Positions 1-8,385 of a stretch of 64,000 nt of DNA are shown here, one piece after another. Made by a program: the position numbers and the translations under genes. The stretch is from Streptomyces flavofungini (lineage in GTDB: Bacteria; Actinomycetota; Actinomycetes; Streptomycetales; Streptomycetaceae), in assembly GCF_014650815.1 (NCBI RefSeq), contig NZ_BMVR01000007.1, positions 62,001-126,000 of the forward strand, in the 5' to 3' direction. Below the pieces are notes generated by a model. It ran no database searches, had not been told where the DNA came from, and saw only the letters and a program-made list of their open reading frames with translations. Positions within the stretch are counted from its first letter, which is position 1. Every line of letters starts with the position of its first letter.

Positions 1-137
1 CCGAGATAGGCGTCGATGCGGCCCGAGCCGAGCGCGAGGTAGTAGTCGCTGGTGTTCTGGAAGTACTTGATGTGGGTGGCCGCGCGGCCCGCCTTCACGT
101 TCTGTTTGCTCCAGTCGACGAGCAGCTTCTCCTGCGC
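1..137 (-). pseudogene. 5'-truncated ABC transporter substrate-binding protein fragment
   Basis: Read on the minus strand from about 137 to the left edge the frame gives AQEKLLVDWSKQN, then HIKYFQNTSDYYLALGSGRI and DAYLG, the style of the middle of a family 3 (amino-acid type) solute-binding protein. The similarity begins abruptly near 137; the same frame further upstream has no start with a ribosome site, no signal peptide and no first lobe. I therefore read this as the surviving 3' part of a gene whose first half is gone. The rest of the gene lies outside the window, so whether its end is intact is unknown. A recombination joint placed just in front of the STAND gene is the likely cause (inference). 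Confidence 0.5.
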
Positions 138-304
138 GTGAGACCAGCGGCTGCGAAGGGAACATGCGAACAGTTGAGCACCGGACTTTCGACCCCGTCA
201 ACGGCTCCGGGCGCCGCCGAGGGCCCTGCCACACGCTGTTCACACGGCCGTAGCAGCCACCCGGTGCGGCACCGGCACGAGACCCTGGTGAACTCCGGAT
301 TAGC

Positions 305-3241
305 ATGGCAGGAACCGTCGATGGACATGTTGGCCGATTCGGAGTCGGCTGGTTCCGGCGCTCGCGACGATGGGGTGCTCGTGACGAGCGGGCGACGGAG
401 GACCAAGGTGGGACGGCAGGGGCCGACGTGACGGTGCATCGGCAGTGGGTCGAGGGCGCGACGATCCATGGCTCAGTGATTCAGGCGCGCGAGATCAACT
501 CGCTCCACCTGGGCGCGGAGCGACCGCTCTACGCCGTGTCGGCCTTCCCGCTGACCAGACCGGCGATCTCCGACACCTGGGTGCGGCAGCAGCCCGCCCG
601 ACTGCTCGACGCCCGGTACGCCCTCGTCGACTTCACCGGCCGCCACGACGAACTGGCCCGCCTCGCCGCGTGGCGCGACGGGCCCGAGCGGGTCTCGGCG
701 TTCCTGGTGCACGGCCCCGGCGGCCAGGGCAAGTCGCGGATCGCCGAGCAGTTCGCGCGGAGCAGCCATGTGGACGGCTGGCGCGTGTTCCAGGCGCGGC
801 ACGTGACGGCGGGCCTGCTGTCGCCCTCCGTGCCGATCGGCGGGCGGGTGGGCGACGGGGCGGGCGTCCTCATGGTCGTCGACTACGCGGAGCGCTGGCC
901 CACGGCCGACTTGATCGAGCTGCTCCTCGACGCCGTGCGGCAGGGCGGCCGCGTCCGTGTGCTGCTCGTCGCCCGGCCGCGCGGCACCTGGTGGCAGCAC
1001 CTCGTCCACCGCCTCGGCGACTTCGACATCCCGGCGTCCGACCTGGCGCTGCCCGGCCTCTCCGACGACGCCGGGGTCTCGTCGCAGACCCTGTTCCGCA
1101 CCGCACGCGACTGCTTCGCCCAGGCCCTGGGCGTACGCGAGGCCCACGCCGTCGTCCCGCCGGAGGGGCTGAGCGCCGACCCCGAGTACCGCCAGGTCCT
1201 CGCCGTCCACATGGCCGCGCTCGCCGCCGTCGACGCCCACCGGCGGGGCCGGGCCGCGCCCGACGGCGCGGCGGCGGTCTCCGCGTACCTGCTGGCACGC
1301 GAGCGCGCGCACTGGGAGACGCTGCACGGCAACGCGCGCGTCCGGATCACCCCGCACGCCTTCGGGCAGGTCGTCTACACCGCGGCGATGACGAGCGCGC
1401 TCAGCTACCGCGAGGCCCTGGCCGTGCTGTCCCGCATCGGCGTCGGCTCCGGCGAGCACGCCGACCAGATCCTCAAGGACCACGCCCTGTCGTACCCGGC
1501 CGACGGGGGCGGCATCGGCGGCACCGTTCTGGAACCCCTCTATCCGGACCGCCTCGCCGAGGACTTCCTGGCGCTGAGCGTCGCCGGACACGGCATAGAC
1601 GACTTCGCCCCCGACCCGTGGGCGCTGGACGCGCCCCGCCGCCTCCTCGACGGCGACGCGCTGCCGTGCCGGCGGCGCGTCCTCGCCACCCTGGTCGCCA
1701 CGGCGGCGCGCTGGCCCCATGTGCGGGAAGCGCAGCTCGGGCCCCTGCTCCGGGAACGGCCGGAACTCGGGGTGGCGGCGGGTGGGGCGACTCTCGCCAC
1801 GCTCAGCGAGATCGCCGGCCTGGATCCGGAGGTCCTGGAGGGGATCGAGGCCCATCTGCCCGACGGCCCCCACACCGACCTCAACTCCGGCGCCGCCGCC
1901 CTCGCCCAGCGCCTCGCCGACCACCGGCTCGGCCGCACCCAGGACCCGGAGGAACAGGCGCGGCTCCTGAACGCGCTCGCCCAGCGCCAGTCCCACGCGG
2001 GCCTGCACGACCAGGCGCTGAAGTCCGGCCGGCGGGCCATGGCGATCCGGCGCGGCATGAGCACCGCGCACACCGATGCCGCGGAGCCCTCGTTCGCCGT
2101 CGTGCTCTGCGACGTGGGCGTCTACCTGGCCAAGGACGGCCAGTTCGCGGACGCCCTCGCGGCCACCGGGCAGGCCGTCCGCCTGCTGCGCAGGCTGGGC
2201 GACGAGCAGCCCGGCAGGCACGCCGACGCGCTCGCCCTCGCGCTGTCCAACTACGCCGCGGACCTGGCGACCGAGGGCCAGTGGGCGCAGGCACTCGACA
2301 TCGTGCAGGAAGCCGTGGAGATCCGACGCCGACTGGTCGTCGAGGCCGGACCTGACGTCCCCGCGGCCCAACGGGCCCCGCTCGCCGCGACGTTGGCGAA
2401 CCTGGCCATCTGCCTGTCGCACGCGGGACGCAGGGAGGAGGCCCACACCGCCGCCCAGGAGGCGGTGGCGATCCAGCGCGACCTGGCCCGCACCAACCCG
2501 CACACCCACGAACCCGCCCTGGCCTCCGCGCTCGTCAACCTCAGCCGCCGCTCGACCCATGTGTCCCGGCCCGCCCAGGCGCGCGAAGCCGCCCGGGAAG
2601 CCGTGGCCGTGCTGCGCCGCCTCGCCGAGGTCAGCCCCGCCGCGTACGAGGAGGACCTCGCGGCGGCCCTGCTGAACCTCGGTGCCTGCCTCGCGCCCCT
2701 GAACCACCGGGCCGAGACCTGCCAGGTCCTCGAGGAGACGGCGGCCATCCGGCGCCGCCTCGCCAAGCGCCACCCGCGACAGTATGAACCGGCCCTGGCC
2801 GCCTCGCTGGAGAGCCTCGGCCTGGAGGCGTTCCGGGCGGGGCAGCACAGCCGGGCGCACCTCGCGTGGAGCGAGGCGATCGACCTGCGGGGAAGGTTCG
2901 CGGCGACCGGCGGGGACCGCGAAAGAGCGGACCTGGCGGGGCTGTTGTGCACCATTACCTGGATGCGCCTCGCCCAGGGCCGGGAGCTGTCCCACGCCCT
3001 GGCCACGATCGAGGAGGCCGTGGCGCTGCTGTGGCCGCTGGCGAGCAGGCCCGGTCGGCTCGGCGCGCGCCTGCCCGAGGCCGTCGACCTGCACGCGCGC
3101 ACCCTCACGGCCCTGAACCGCCCGGACGAGGCCAAGGACGTACGCCGCCGCCTGATGCGCTTTCAGTCGGGCGACCTGGAACGGGGCGGTGACCCGGCCG
3201 GGACGACCCATGGTGTGGGGGACTGGAACGGGCCCTGGTGA
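305..3241 (+). CDS. STAND-type NTPase with C-terminal TPR array
   Basis: A 978-residue cytoplasmic signalling-type ATPase. Walker A GPGGQGKS is at residues 137-144 and a Walker B-like VLMVVDYAE at 188-196. Residues about 200-530 form the helical remainder of the NTPase. From about 560 to 960 the chain is a run of TPR-like helical pairs with repeated L..A..Y..AL and EAV.I/L.R.LA patterns. The N-terminal segment holds IHGSVIQAREI (about 54-64), a short beta motif often seen ahead of the NTPase in actinobacterial STAND proteins (recalled family knowledge). No effector domain is recognisable in the first 50 residues. ATG 305 has only a weak ribosome site; GTG 428 is an in-frame alternative that would start just before the motif. 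Target and effector are unknown. Confidence 0.85.
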   Translation: MAGTVDGHVGRFGVGWFRRSRRWGARDERATEDQGGTAGADVTVHRQWVEGATIHGSVIQAREINSLHLGAERPLYAVSAFPLTRPAISDTWVRQQPARLLDARYALVDFTGRHDELARLAAWRDGPERVSAFLVHGPGGQGKSRIAEQFARSSHVDGWRVFQARHVTAGLLSPSVPIGGRVGDGAGVLMVVDYAERWPTADLIELLLDAVRQGGRVRVLLVARPRGTWWQHLVHRLGDFDIPASDLALPGLSDDAGVSSQTLFRTARDCFAQALGVREAHAVVPPEGLSADPEYRQVLAVHMAALAAVDAHRRGRAAPDGAAAVSAYLLARERAHWETLHGNARVRITPHAFGQVVYTAAMTSALSYREALAVLSRIGVGSGEHADQILKDHALSYPADGGGIGGTVLEPLYPDRLAEDFLALSVAGHGIDDFAPDPWALDAPRRLLDGDALPCRRRVLATLVATAARWPHVREAQLGPLLRERPELGVAAGGATLATLSEIAGLDPEVLEGIEAHLPDGPHTDLNSGAAALAQRLADHRLGRTQDPEEQARLLNALAQRQSHAGLHDQALKSGRRAMAIRRGMSTAHTDAAEPSFAVVLCDVGVYLAKDGQFADALAATGQAVRLLRRLGDEQPGRHADALALALSNYAADLATEGQWAQALDIVQEAVEIRRRLVVEAGPDVPAAQRAPLAATLANLAICLSHAGRREEAHTAAQEAVAIQRDLARTNPHTHEPALASALVNLSRRSTHVSRPAQAREAAREAVAVLRRLAEVSPAAYEEDLAAALLNLGACLAPLNHRAETCQVLEETAAIRRRLAKRHPRQYEPALAASLESLGLEAFRAGQHSRAHLAWSEAIDLRGRFAATGGDRERADLAGLLCTITWMRLAQGRELSHALATIEEAVALLWPLASRPGRLGARLPEAVDLHARTLTALNRPDEAKDVRRRLMRFQSGDLERGGDPAGTTHGVGDWNGPW

Positions 3242-3393
3242 AGCCCCGGGGGCTCAGCCCAGGCGTACGGGGTGCCGCCGCGCGTGGTCTTGCCGCTGCC
3301 GGTGGCGCGGTGCGACGAGCCAGCGCTGCGCGGGCGTACCGCGTACGACGAAAGCCTCCCAGGGCACCCCTGGCCCCTCGGCGCCGAACGCGC

Positions 3394-3422
3394 GGGCGGC
3401 CGGAGCGTGGCTCCGGCCGCCG
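3394..3422. terminator. Hairpin between convergent STAND and chitinase genes
   Basis: GGCGGCCGGAGC (3395-3406) pairs with GCTCCGGCCGCC (3410-3421) around a 3-nt loop. It sits between two convergent genes and has no U tract, the usual Streptomyces form of a bidirectional terminator. Confidence 0.6.
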
Positions 3423-3449
3423 GACGATCTCAGGCCGTCGTTCTCGGCC

Positions 3450-4520
3450 TCAACGCCCTTGCAGCGCCTTCACGTTGTCCCCGAACGTCCACCCCTTGGA
3501 CCCGTCCCAGTTGATCGACCAGGTCATCAGGCCCTTCAGGGCGCCGTTGTAGTTCCGCCAGGCCTGGCTCACCAGGCCGGGCGACATGTGGCCGCCGCCC
3601 GCGCCGGGCTGGGCCGGCAGGCCCGGCACCTGCTTGTCGTAGGGGACCTTGATGGTCGTGCCCTGGATCACCAGGCCCTTGTTGAGGCAGTCGGTCTGCG
3701 CGGTGAAGCCCTGGACGGTGCCCGCGGAGTAGGAGTCGCCGGAGCAGCCGTACATGCTGCCGTTGTAGTACTGCATGTTGAGCCACCACAGGCGGCCGTT
3801 GTCCGCGTACTTCTTGACGATCGGCAGGTACGCGCCCCAGATCGACCCGTACACCACGCTGCCGCCGGTGACGTAGGCCGTCTCCGGGGCCATCGTCAGG
3901 CCGAAGTTGGGCGGCATCTTGGCGAGCACGCCGTCGATGATGCGGATGAGGTTGGACTGGGACGGCGACAGCTGGTTGATGTTGCCGCTGCCGACGAGGC
4001 CGGTCTCGATGTCGATGTCGATCCCGTCGAAGTTGTACTTCTTGAGGATCGGCACGATCGTCTCGACGAAGCGGTCCGCGACCGCGCTCGAACTCAGGTC
4101 GATCCCCGCCGTGGCGCCGCCGATGGACATCAGGATGGTGGCGCCGTTCGCCTTGGCCTGACACATCTCGGCGGGTGTCGCCACCTTCACCGTGGAGTCC
4201 ATGCCGTCCTCCCACAGCACGGTGCCGTCGGAACGGATCACCGGGAAGGCGGCGTTGATGACGTTGTAGCCGTGTGCGCCGATCCGGGAGTCGGTGATCG
4301 GGGTCCAGCCGAACGGCGGGTGCACGCCGTTCGAGGCACCGTCCCAGTTCTCCCAGTACCCCTGGAGCACCTTGCCCGCGGGTTTCGACTTCACCTCGCA
4401 GGTGTCCGCCTGCGGCGCCCTGGGCGCCCTGGGCGTGTCCGGCGCCGCGGCGGCCGGCAGCTGCGCCGCGAAGGCCAGCGCGATGGCCGCTCCCAACAGA
4501 CGTACCGTCCGACCGATCAT
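3450..4520 (-). CDS. Secreted GH18 chitinase
   Basis: 356 residues. A Sec signal peptide covers about residues 1-26 (MIGRTVRLL, hydrophobic core, AAAA cleavage region). The single GH18 barrel carries MSIGG (131-135) and the catalytic DGIDIDIE motif at 165-172 with Glu172 as acid/base; WSINWD near the C terminus is the usual late substrate-site segment. No separate chitin-binding or FnIII domain is present, so it is a small single-domain enzyme. It hydrolyses chitin outside the cell to chito-oligosaccharides. The promoter region carries paired DasR-like repeats (see 4579-4613), which fits GlcNAc-controlled expression. The start ATG is followed directly by the signal peptide. Confidence 0.95.
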   Translation of the reverse strand: MIGRTVRLLGAAIALAFAAQLPAAAAPDTPRAPRAPQADTCEVKSKPAGKVLQGYWENWDGASNGVHPPFGWTPITDSRIGAHGYNVINAAFPVIRSDGTVLWEDGMDSTVKVATPAEMCQAKANGATILMSIGGATAGIDLSSSAVADRFVETIVPILKKYNFDGIDIDIETGLVGSGNINQLSPSQSNLIRIIDGVLAKMPPNFGLTMAPETAYVTGGSVVYGSIWGAYLPIVKKYADNGRLWWLNMQYYNGSMYGCSGDSYSAGTVQGFTAQTDCLNKGLVIQGTTIKVPYDKQVPGLPAQPGAGGGHMSPGLVSQAWRNYNGALKGLMTWSINWDGSKGWTFGDNVKALQGR

Positions 4521-4574
4521 GGCGTGCTCCCTCGGGGAGGCCTTGCTGCGGATGGGATGTGATGCGCCAGACGG

Positions 4575-4613
4575 TAAGTAGGTATAGACCTTTCGTCAAT
4601 AGGTCTGGGCCAA
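4575..4613 (-). promoter_or_regulatory. Chitinase promoter with paired DasR/direct-repeat elements
   Basis: Two copies of a 12-13 bp element, TAGGTATAGACC (4579-4590) and TAGGTCTGGGCC (4600-4611), lie exactly 21 bp apart. Read on the minus strand one is AGGTCTATACCT, which differs from the dre core TGGTCTAGACCA at three positions. Streptomyces chitinase promoters classically carry such direct repeats and DasR sites (established). A possible -35 TTGACG (4593-4598, minus strand) lies between the two copies. The outer repeat is inside the last codons of the neighbouring gene. Confidence 0.65.
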
Positions 4614-5510
4614 TGTGGAGTTGAAGCGGAACGCGGAGTCCGGCCGGGGTGCGCCCTCCTGGGTGGCGACCCGCCCCGCCGTGGGTGCGGCGAAGTGGCT
4701 GCCGAGCAGCACGGTGCCGGTGTCGGCCACCGAGGCGAGCAGGGCGCGCCGGGTGCGCTCGGCGAGGGCGGGGTCGATGTCCACGCAGGAGCCGATGTCG
4801 GGCCGGGCGAGCTGGACGGGGTGGTGGATGGCGTCGCCGGTGATGAGGGCGGTGCGGTCGTCGCCGCGCAGTTCGACGGCGACCTGGCCGGGGGTGTGCC
4901 CGGGGGCGGGCAGGAGGCGCAGGCCCGGTGCGACTTCGACCGGTCCCGCCGAGGTGTCCACCAGGTCGAGCAGGCCCGCGTCGCGGATGGGGTGGACGGA
5001 GTCGCGGAACATCTGGCGCCGGGGCGCTTCCATGTCCGCGGCCGCCCAGTGGTCCCACTCCGTACGGGTGCTGAGGTAGCGGGCGTTGGGGAAGGTCGGC
5101 ACCCAACCGGCGCCGTCCAGGCGGGTGTTCCAGCCGACGTGGTCGGCGTGCAGATGGGTGAGGACGACCAGGTCGACGGTGTCGGGGGCGAATCCTGCGC
5201 GGGTCAGGCGGTCCAGGTAGTCGGTGTCCAGGTCGTGCCAGGCCGGGTTGGCGCGCTCCTTGCCGTTGCCGATGCCGGTGTCGACGAGCACGCGGCGGCT
5301 GCCGAGGGTGAGCGCGAAGCTGTGGCTGCTGAGGTGGAGCGTGCCCGCCTCGTCGGCGAAGTCGGGGCGCAGCCACGGGGTGTCGGCGACGACGTCCGGG
5401 GTGGCGTCGGGGAGCAGCCAGGGGCCCGTCTCGGGCGCGAGTGCCACTTCGTCGATGCGGTGGGCGGTGATGCCGCCGAGGTTCCAGGTGGCGGGGGGCT
5501 GCGGGGACAT
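4596..5510 (-). CDS. Metallo-beta-lactamase-fold hydrolase
   Basis: 304 residues, cytoplasmic (no signal). The HLHADH zinc motif is at residues 119-124, a second His in PGHTPG and Asp in TGDAIHH follow at family spacing, and GSHF near the C terminus supplies the last ligand. The layout matches the lactonase/N-acyl-homoserine-lactonase-like and alkylsulfatase-like MBL proteins; substrate cannot be assigned from sequence. It is divergent from the amidohydrolase/TetR unit and its promoter region contains the same TAACGCAA-type half-sites, so it is probably controlled by the same TetR regulator. Its last codons overlap the chitinase promoter. Confidence 0.88.
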   Translation of the reverse strand: MSPQPPATWNLGGITAHRIDEVALAPETGPWLLPDATPDVVADTPWLRPDFADEAGTLHLSSHSFALTLGSRRVLVDTGIGNGKERANPAWHDLDTDYLDRLTRAGFAPDTVDLVVLTHLHADHVGWNTRLDGAGWVPTFPNARYLSTRTEWDHWAAADMEAPRRQMFRDSVHPIRDAGLLDLVDTSAGPVEVAPGLRLLPAPGHTPGQVAVELRGDDRTALITGDAIHHPVQLARPDIGSCVDIDPALAERTRRALLASVADTGTVLLGSHFAAPTAGRVATQEGAPRPDSAFRFNSTLAQTY

Positions 5511-5636
5511 GGCAGGCCTTTCTCGTGACGGGCGGGTGCTCGCCCGGTGCTTCCCGGGCGGTCGCCGAGTGAGCGGGTGGACGGGTGAACGGGCGGGCGG
5601 GGTGCCGGGTGGGCGTGAGCCGCACCCTGTGCGACT

Positions 5637-5698
5637 AAACGCAATCCCTTTGCGTTAAGCGACGGTAGGCGCTACTGTCCACTAACGCAAGTCGTTAG
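5637..5698. promoter_or_regulatory. Divergent promoter with TetR-type operators
   Basis: AACGCAA (5638-5644) and TTGCGTT (5650-5656) form a perfect inverted repeat with 5-bp spacer; CTAACG (5682-5687) and CGTTAG (5693-5698) form a second. A plus-strand promoter fits exactly between them: -35 TTGCGT (5650-5655), 17 bp, -10 TACTGT (5673-5678). One operator covers the -35 and the other follows the -10. The half-site TAACGC recurs as TAGCGTTA just before the tetR gene (7503-7510), which points to that regulator. Confidence 0.6.
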
Positions 5699-5756
5699 CT
5701 TTAGCGGCGCCCGAGAGGGCTCCGTGTCACCTCCCGCCGCACACCCGGAGAAACCC

Positions 5757-6008
5757 ATGCCCCCCGAGGCCCCCGCGCCCGAAGACCTCACCCCTCAGGA
5801 AGCCGCCCAATGGGCCCGCCGCGCCGGACTTCCCCTGGCCGACGAGCGCCTGGCGGCCGTGACCGCCACCGCGAACCACATCCAGGCCGTCGTCGCCACC
5901 CTGCGCGAGCTGGACTTCGGCGACGTTCCGCCCGCCCCCGCGTACGCCGTTGAGCCACTCGCCCGCGCGTACACCGATGAGCTGGAGGTTTCCCGTGCGA
6001 CCGTATGA
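5757..6008 (+). CDS. AtzG-like small subunit (DUF4089-type)
   Basis: 83 residues. Start ATG 5757 has CGGAG six bases upstream; an upstream GTG at 5724 lacks a ribosome site. The protein is mostly helical with LTPQEAAQWARRAGLPLADE and a later LRELDF..V, the pattern of GatC-like/AtzG proteins that bind and stabilise an amidase-signature partner. It overlaps the following amidase by 14 nt (its TGA is 6006-6008, the amidase GTG is 5995), so the two are translationally coupled. In known AtzG-AtzE pairs the complex hydrolyses 1-carboxybiuret (established); here that substrate is only a possibility. It is too short and the context wrong for the true GatC of tRNA amidation. Confidence 0.8.
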   Translation: MPPEAPAPEDLTPQEAAQWARRAGLPLADERLAAVTATANHIQAVVATLRELDFGDVPPAPAYAVEPLARAYTDELEVSRATV

Positions 6009-7506
6009 GCTGACCCTCGCCGACGCGGCCGCCGCGATCCGCGCGAAGGAACTGTCCCCCGTCGAACTCACCGAGTCCGTGCTGGCGCGCGCCGAGGCCG
6101 TCGAGAGCCATCTGCACGCCTTCGTGGGCGTACGCGCCGCCGAGGCGAGACGCGCGGCCGCCGAGGCCCAGGACGAGATGGCGGCCGGGCGCCACCGGGG
6201 CCCGCTGCACGGCGTCCCCCTCGGCCTCAAGGACCTCATCGACGTCAAGGGGCAGCCCACGACGGCGAGTTCGTCCGTCCGGTCCGACCACATCGCCGCC
6301 GAGGACAGCACCGTCGCCGCCCGCCTCGCGGACGCGGGCGCCGTCCTGCTCGGCAAGACCCACACCCACGAGTTCGCCTACGGCCTGACGACCCCGCAGA
6401 CCCGCAACGCCTGGGACGAGGGCCGTGTCGCGGGCGGCTCCAGCGGCGGCTCGGCCGTCGCCGTCGCGGCCGGTGCGGCCACCTTCGCCATCGGCACCGA
6501 CACCGGCGGCTCGATCCGCGTCCCCGCCGCCCTCAACGGCGTCGTGGGACTCAAGCCGACGTACGGCCTGGTGCCCCGGTACGGCGTGACCTCGCTGTCG
6601 TGGTCCCTCGACCACGTCGGCCCCGTCACCCGCACCGTCGAGGACGCGGCCCTCGTCCTCGCCGCCCTGACCGGCCACGACCCGCGCGACCCGGCCAGCA
6701 TCGCGGCGCCCCGCGAGGCGTATCCGCCGCACGGCGAGGGCGACCTGACCGGCCTGCGCGTGGGCGTCCCGCGCAACTACTACTTCGACCGCGTCGCCCC
6801 CGACGTCGAATCCGCCGTGCGGGACGCCATCGACCGGCTGCGCGACCTCGGCGCCCGACTCGTCGACGTGGACATCCCGATGACCCGCTACGTCCAGGCG
6901 GTCCAGTGGGGTCTGATGGTCCCCGAGGCCACCGCGTACCACGAGGGGACCCTCCGCGCGACGCCCGAGCTGTACGCCCCCGACGTGCGCGTCCTGCTCG
7001 GAGCGGGCGAACTCCTGCTCGCCGGGGACTACTTGCGCGCACAGCGCGCCCGCACCCTGATGCGGCGCGCCTGGGCGCGGATGCTGGCCGAGGTCGACGT
7101 CGTCGTCGCGCCCTCCACGCCGCTGACGGCCGCGCCCGTGGGGCAGCAGTCAGTGCAGTGGGCCGACGGCTCCGTGGAGGGCGTGTGCGACAGCTATGTG
7201 CGGCTGTCCGCGCCCGCCAACATCACGGGTGTACCGGCGCTGACCGTGCCCGTGGGCCAGGGCGCGGACGGTCTGCCCGTCGGCATGCAGCTGATCGGCC
7301 GGCCGCTGGGGGAGGGGACGGTGCTGCGGGCCGGGCGCGCGTACGAGGCGACGCGGGCGGACGCGGGGCGGCTCGCGCCGGACGGGGGAGTCCTCGGGGC
7401 GGCGGCGTCCGCGCCGACTCCCGGGCTGCCCGCGCCGGTGTCCGCAGAGCCCGCGCCGCTGTCCGGAGAGCCCGCGCCGACGCCCGCCGTAGAAGCTAGA
7501 AATTAG
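5995..7506 (+). CDS. Amidase-signature hydrolase, AtzE-like
   Basis: 503 residues from GTG 5995 (GGAGG at 5984-5988, six bases upstream); a longer reading from 5950 has no ribosome site. The amidase triad is complete: Lys79 in LGLKDLID, cis-Ser149 in GGSSGGSA and nucleophile Ser173 in GTDTGGSIR, with the family's 24-residue Ser-Ser spacing. Such enzymes cleave amide bonds of small substrates in the cytoplasm. The preceding AtzG-like gene is coupled to it, which argues for an AtzE-type heteromer rather than GatA. The last 45 residues are a low-complexity Ala/Pro tail with repeats of (S)xEPAP. It ends 15 nt before the tetR start, in the same likely transcript. Confidence 0.88.
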   Translation: MRPYELTLADAAAAIRAKELSPVELTESVLARAEAVESHLHAFVGVRAAEARRAAAEAQDEMAAGRHRGPLHGVPLGLKDLIDVKGQPTTASSSVRSDHIAAEDSTVAARLADAGAVLLGKTHTHEFAYGLTTPQTRNAWDEGRVAGGSSGGSAVAVAAGAATFAIGTDTGGSIRVPAALNGVVGLKPTYGLVPRYGVTSLSWSLDHVGPVTRTVEDAALVLAALTGHDPRDPASIAAPREAYPPHGEGDLTGLRVGVPRNYYFDRVAPDVESAVRDAIDRLRDLGARLVDVDIPMTRYVQAVQWGLMVPEATAYHEGTLRATPELYAPDVRVLLGAGELLLAGDYLRAQRARTLMRRAWARMLAEVDVVVAPSTPLTAAPVGQQSVQWADGSVEGVCDSYVRLSAPANITGVPALTVPVGQGADGLPVGMQLIGRPLGEGTVLRAGRAYEATRADAGRLAPDGGVLGAAASAPTPGLPAPVSAEPAPLSGEPAPTPAVEARN

Positions 7507-7521
7507 CGTTAAGGTGGTGAT

Positions 7522-8118
7522 ATGAGTCCCAAGCCCATGGCCCGCCCCGGCGGGCGCAGTGCCCGCGTGCAGGCGTCCGTGCACGCCGCCGTCCGCGAGT
7601 TGGAGGCCGAGCGGGGCCGCGAGGCGCTGACCGTTCCGCTGGTCGCCGCGCGCGCCGGGGTCACCCCGTCGACGATCTACCGCCGCTGGGGCGACCTCCA
7701 GGAACTCCTGTCGGACGTGGCCGTGGAGCGGCTGCGGCCCGACACGGAACCCGCGGACCACGGCGCCCTGCGCGCCGACCTCACGGCCTGGGCCGAGCAG
7801 TTCCTGGACGAGATGTCGTCCACCGCGGGGCGCGCCTACATCCGGGACGCGCTCCTCGGCGACCCGGACGGCGGCAACGCGGGGCAGTGCTCCGCCTATG
7901 CCGCCGCCCAGGTCGACCTCGTCCTCGACCGTGCGCGCGAGCGCGGCGAGAACGGTGCGGGCGGCGAAGGCGGTGAGGCGGATGCTCCGGCACGCGAGGC
8001 CGTCATGGACCACGTCGTCGCTCCGATCATGTACCGCATCCTGTTCCGCCCGGAGGGCCTGTCCACGGTGTACGCGCGTGAGCTGGTGGCGCGGGCACTG
8101 GACGGGCTGCCGGACTGA
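7522..8118 (+). CDS. TetR/AcrR-family regulator
   Basis: 198 residues. Residues about 35-62 form the helix-turn-helix (VPLVAARAGVTPSTIYRRWG), followed by the family's WGDLQELL segment; the C-terminal half is the helical ligand-binding domain. A Gly/Ala-rich stretch (GENGAGGEGGEA) interrupts it near residue 145. The start ATG has AAGGTGG eight bases upstream. The TTAGCGTTAA just in front of the gene shares its half-site with the operators at 5637-5698, so I infer it represses the amidase/MBL divergent pair and itself. The inducer is unknown. Confidence 0.92.
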   Translation: MSPKPMARPGGRSARVQASVHAAVRELEAERGREALTVPLVAARAGVTPSTIYRRWGDLQELLSDVAVERLRPDTEPADHGALRADLTAWAEQFLDEMSSTAGRAYIRDALLGDPDGGNAGQCSAYAAAQVDLVLDRARERGENGAGGEGGEADAPAREAVMDHVVAPIMYRILFRPEGLSTVYARELVARALDGLPD

Positions 8119-8385
8119 ACCCGGCGTTCTTCGCTCAGCAGGGGAGGGCGGACCTGCCGGTAGCACCGGTGGTGCCGTCCGCAGTGAACGTGGCGGCGGT
8201 GCCGTTGCCGCCGGGCTCACCGGGGCACACCGGGCGTACCCGGCACCAGGGCGCACAGCGGCCCCCGGCGCACGCCGAACGGTGGGTCGGGCGCCGCCTT
8301 CCGCCGGAGCCGGGCCCACCGATCGGCGTACTCCTCGCGTCCGCGGCGCGCGGGATCCGGACGCAGAAGAGGCCCTGGCCGTTGA

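Noticed and set aside
473..3211. Long minus-strand frame opposite the STAND gene
   Set aside because: It is a mirror of the high-GC codon pattern; no motif, and the plus strand has Walker and TPR motifs.
5950..5994. Longer amidase N terminus
   Set aside because: No ribosome site; GTG 5995 has GGAGG at ideal distance and starts at the family boundary.
8119..8385. Gene between tetR and the BNR remnant
   Set aside because: Open frames exist but are compositionally biased, lack ribosome sites and show no family pattern.
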